From Longimicrobiales bacterium (lineage in GTDB: Bacteria > Gemmatimonadota > Gemmatimonadetes > Longimicrobiales > Gaopeijiaceae): DNA of 64,000 nucleotides. The stretch covers positions 1,644,576 to 1,708,575 of the forward strand of contig OX639991.1 in NCBI GenBank assembly GCA_951828585.1, in the 5' to 3' direction. This document shows positions 62,097 through 64,000 of this stretch, one piece after another. A program made the position numbers and the translations under genes. The notes under the pieces are model-generated. The model saw only the letters and a program-made list of their open reading frames with translations. It was not told the DNA's origin and did no database searches. How positions within the stretch are numbered: position 1 is the first letter of the stretch; each line of letters starts with the position of its first letter.

Positions 62097-62618
62097 GTAG
62101 CTGACGGGGTCCGTTCTTGAGTAGCTGACTCCCGAAGAGCAACCTGGGCAATCGCCCTGCCCTTCGCGTCCTTCATCTCGACGATGGCCGAACCCGGATC
62201 CGGCGACCTCCATCTCGGCGTCCAGGTCGAAGCTTCCCGAGTTCTCGAGGGAGAGCCTCCACGGGATCGACACGAGTTCGACCGCAGACGACGATCATTC
62301 GCAGCTCGGTGAGGACCAGAGCATCCATCCTCACAGCTTCGTCCTCCATCACTTCATCCTCCATCAGCACAGGATGACCGCGCCGCGTACTCTCCGATCA
62401 GACCCAGCCCTTCCCTACGAACTTCTGCTCGACCATCATCGGCGTCTCCATGGGTCTCCCTCCTGCGTCTCCATGGGTCTCCTCTCCTACCTCATGGGCA
62501 AGGGGGGGGGTCGATTCCATCGTGAAGACGATCAACCAGGTCGCCGAATACACCCCTCTGAAAAGCTTGGCGGATTTTTTCGGTTTTGGGTACTAAGATA
62601 TTCGTAGTTGAGTGAGAG
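62097..62618. other. Gene-poor stretch between IS21 copies
   Basis: No intact gene. Minus-strand frames at 62120-62370 carry protein-like fragments (Val-Glu-Met-Lys-Asp-Ala-Lys-Gly-Arg-Ala-Ile-Ala) split over frames, probably a decayed gene that I cannot identify. AT-rich promoter-like sequence (TTTTTTCGG ... TAAGAT) lies at 62573-62600. Confidence 0.4.
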
Positions 62619-62692
62619 GGTTCAGCCAGCGGCGGGTGTACGCACCGCGCTCCCGCCAAGGACACACGGTGGTGCGTGCCGCTGGCTGAACC
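62619..62692. other. Long imperfect hairpin, possible structured RNA
   Basis: Perfect 15-bp inverted repeat GGTTCAGCCAGCGGC (62619-62633) and its complement (62678-62692). A 6-nt one-sided bulge is followed by an inner stem ACGCACC/GGTGCGT (62640-62646, 62671-62677) and a 24-nt loop. No T run follows. It could be a structured RNA, a recombination site, or the remnant of an element end. Confidence 0.5.
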
Positions 62693-62782
62693 GATTCGGT
62701 CATCCGGAGTTCTTTCTGCCTATGAGGTTGCGGCGCTCGCGGCGCTCACGGCCCTGGTGGGGGCTCTCGGCGGTGACATTCT

Positions 62783-63007
62783 CTATCGCTCGATTACTCG
62801 CAGCTCGGCAAGGTCTTTCCGAGCTGCCAACAGAGCCTTGTGCGCCTCCGACAGAGCCGAGTAGCTCTCCTTTGTCGCATGCTTCGAAGATACCTCGTGA
62901 AGCGAAGAGAGAGCCATCTGTTGGCGTCGAGCGACACGCTCTAGCAGGAGAAGGTTGTGTTCCAAGTCGTCAATCCGTTGGTCGCGGATCTTGTCACGAG
63001 TGGGCAT
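62783..63007 (-). CDS. Small coiled-coil protein, unknown
   Basis: 74 aa from the ATG at 63007; a longer frame starts at 63085. Charged helical protein with heptad-like Leu/Ile (Asp-Leu-Glu-His-Asn-Leu-Leu-Leu-Leu-Glu). It follows a second small gene by 34 nt on the same strand. No known family. Confidence 0.45.
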   Translation of the reverse strand: MPTRDKIRDQRIDDLEHNLLLLERVARRQQMALSSLHEVSSKHATKESYSALSEAHKALLAARKDLAELRVIER

Positions 63008-63041
63008 CTGGCGTTCTCGGTTGGAAGTGAGAGATGGTGGG

Positions 63042-63227
63042 TCAGTTGAATTCTGGTGGGAGTTCAGTTTCCGGCGAGAGCTCAATGATCTGGTCGCGGG
63101 TGTAGACGCACGCCGGACCCATGGGGTGCTTTACCGTCACCCAACACCGAACATCCTCCTGCAGGCGTTGACGTTCCAAGGCCTCAATGAAGCGCGCGGT
63201 CGCCTGGATCTTTCCGGCAACATCCAC
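63042..63227 (-). CDS. Small protein, unknown
   Basis: 61 aa with N-terminal helix (Ala-Arg-Phe-Ile-Glu-Ala-Leu-Glu-Arg) and a beta-rich end (Cys-Trp-Val-Thr-Val, Ala-Cys-Val-Tyr). Possibly cotranscribed with the coiled-coil gene. It overlaps a plus-strand propeller fragment, which makes one of the two spurious near 63227. Confidence 0.4.
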   Translation of the reverse strand: MDVAGKIQATARFIEALERQRLQEDVRCWVTVKHPMGPACVYTRDQIIELSPETELPPEFN

Positions 63228-63257
63228 CCTGGTCCTGCGTTTTCTCCCGGCTGCGGG

Positions 63258-63556
63258 CGAGGTACGGAGGATTCTGTCCTACCCAACTGCCCCGAGGTAC
63301 CAGTCGGATGATGTGTGGAGTTCTTCGCCGATCCTCTCCTCTCATCCACGTCACGCGGTCGGGGGCGACGGCCGGATCTACGTGCATCCGGGCGCGAGTT
63401 ATTCCATTGGAGTGCGGAGTCACGACGGGACGTTGGAAAAGCGCATCCTGGGCGAGGCGGACCTGATCCCGGTGACGGACGAGGACTTTGAGGAGGGGAT
63501 CCTGCGGCTTGTCCGGGAGTCGCGGGATGCTTTCCAGGAAAGCAACAGCGAGAGCG
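63258..63556 (+). pseudogene. Beta-propeller gene fragment truncated by IS21 copy 2
   Basis: In-frame remnant with Ala-Val-Gly-Gly-Asp-Gly-Arg-Ile-Tyr-Val, Tyr-Ser-Ile-Gly-Val-Arg-Ser-His-Asp-Gly-Thr-Leu-Glu, as in the middle of propeller lipoproteins. The frame is cut at 63557 where the second IS begins. The start is not identifiable. Confidence 0.5.
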
Positions 63557-64000
63557 TCCGTATTCCGCCGATGCCGATCACCGATTCCGCCATGCCGATC
63601 ACCGATTCCGGGGCATGCCGATCACCTTGGAGGAGAGCGGAGGTCCATAGGGGCGCTGGGGGTCGGGTTACGGGGTTGAAGTCTAGGGGTTCGAGGGGGT
63701 CTTCGTCGAGTGGTGGGCTCTTGTCATTGTGTGTTGGCTGGGACGGCCGGTGGGCCGGTTTTCCAGAGGGGTGGAGGTAGGGCGAAGGGCTTCGGACGGC
63801 CTCTACGGCGCTCTGGAGAGCGGTTTTGCGAGGGAACCGGGCCATTTGTCCCGGATTGGGGGGGTGCGGACGGATCCGGGCCGGCCGCAACGGACATCTG
63901 GACGGCCCCACGGCCCGCTCAGTGCTGTCTTTCCGTCTTCTCACCCCCTATCGCGGGGAGAGACGTGTTTCCAGAGGCATGCTTGAGCCCGGTCTCTCGG
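63557..64000 (-). mobile_element. IS21-family element, copy 2, inverted, cut by window end
   Basis: The end TCCGTATTCC (63557) and ATGCCGATCA repeats at 63571, 63592 and 63615, then sequence matching, in reverse complement, the tail of copy 1 (61652-62038) with scattered differences. The istB gene would begin just beyond the window. The two copies are in opposite orientation, 1.46 kb apart. Confidence 0.85.

Noticed and set aside
63187-63227. Plus-strand ATG start for the propeller fragment at 63187
   Set aside because: It lies within a minus-strand small gene frame and has no signal peptide or ribosome site; the start of the fragment is therefore left open.

Overview
The window is high-GC bacterial chromosome. 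Secreted or lipidated six-bladed beta-propeller proteins carrying the G-E-G-P-G-E-F/I signature recur at least eight times (704, 1996, 25767, 26839, 27759, 37989, 47597 and a fragment near 63300). Together with small plug-like lipoproteins and a DnaE2/ImuB mutasome, this suggests Gemmatimonadota. That assignment is an inference from gene families; no rRNA or tRNA is present to test it. Broken genes and insertion sequences are frequent: three insertion sequences, a putative group II intron, and about nine truncated, frameshifted or fused genes. This points to a genome undergoing decay or rearrangement, or in places to assembly error.

Layout. 0-10 kb: a small membrane protein, two tandem propeller lipoproteins, an ABC exporter followed by a subtilisin-like protein, then an AraC-type and a very large SARP/AAA-type regulator on the minus strand. 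10-19 kb: housekeeping genes (unknown membrane protein, DsbA-like lipoprotein, cobalamin adenosyltransferase with a small partner and a hydrolase, 7Fe ferredoxin, M20 peptidase, two paralogous plug-like lipoproteins, an outer-membrane barrel). 19-22.7 kb: a tightly overlapping molybdate operon (regulator-modA-modB-modC) behind a perfect 20-bp palindrome. 22.7-24.6 kb: a GPP34 protein and a decayed DUF4143 ATPase.

24.6-33.5 kb: amino-acid oxidoreductase, three tandem propeller paralogues in successive stages of decay, a GntR remnant, and a probable D-amino-acid catabolic set (GNAT acyltransferase, N-acyl-D-amino-acid deacylase, DadA-like oxidase). 33.7-35.4 kb: an AT-richer two-gene unit of a DUF262 protein and a HEPN-type RNase, probably defence or toxin-antitoxin. 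35-39.7 kb: SRPBCC protein, broken CocE-type hydrolase, carboxypeptidase-like/plug protein flanked by a 28-bp direct repeat, another propeller, apt. 39.7-42.1 kb: a putative group IIC intron placed just after a stem-loop and itself split by an IS3-family element.

42-57.3 kb: frameshifted glycosyltransferase, HicA with two HicB proteins, dnaE2, propeller lipoprotein, DUF3224 protein, a 1393-aa NTPase with a C-terminal PD-(D/E)xK nuclease-like domain coupled to a DUF4143 ATPase, another hicAB pair, and imuB. dnaE2 and imuB share an almost identical promoter with a direct-repeat operator between -35 and -10 and nearly no 5' leader, so they are probably co-regulated by DNA damage. 57.3-64 kb: a collapsed branched-chain amino-acid operon (ilvD/ilvB chimera, intact ilvN, ilvC cut off after about 60 codons by an IS21-family element), then a second, inverted IS21 copy that truncates a propeller gene at the window edge.
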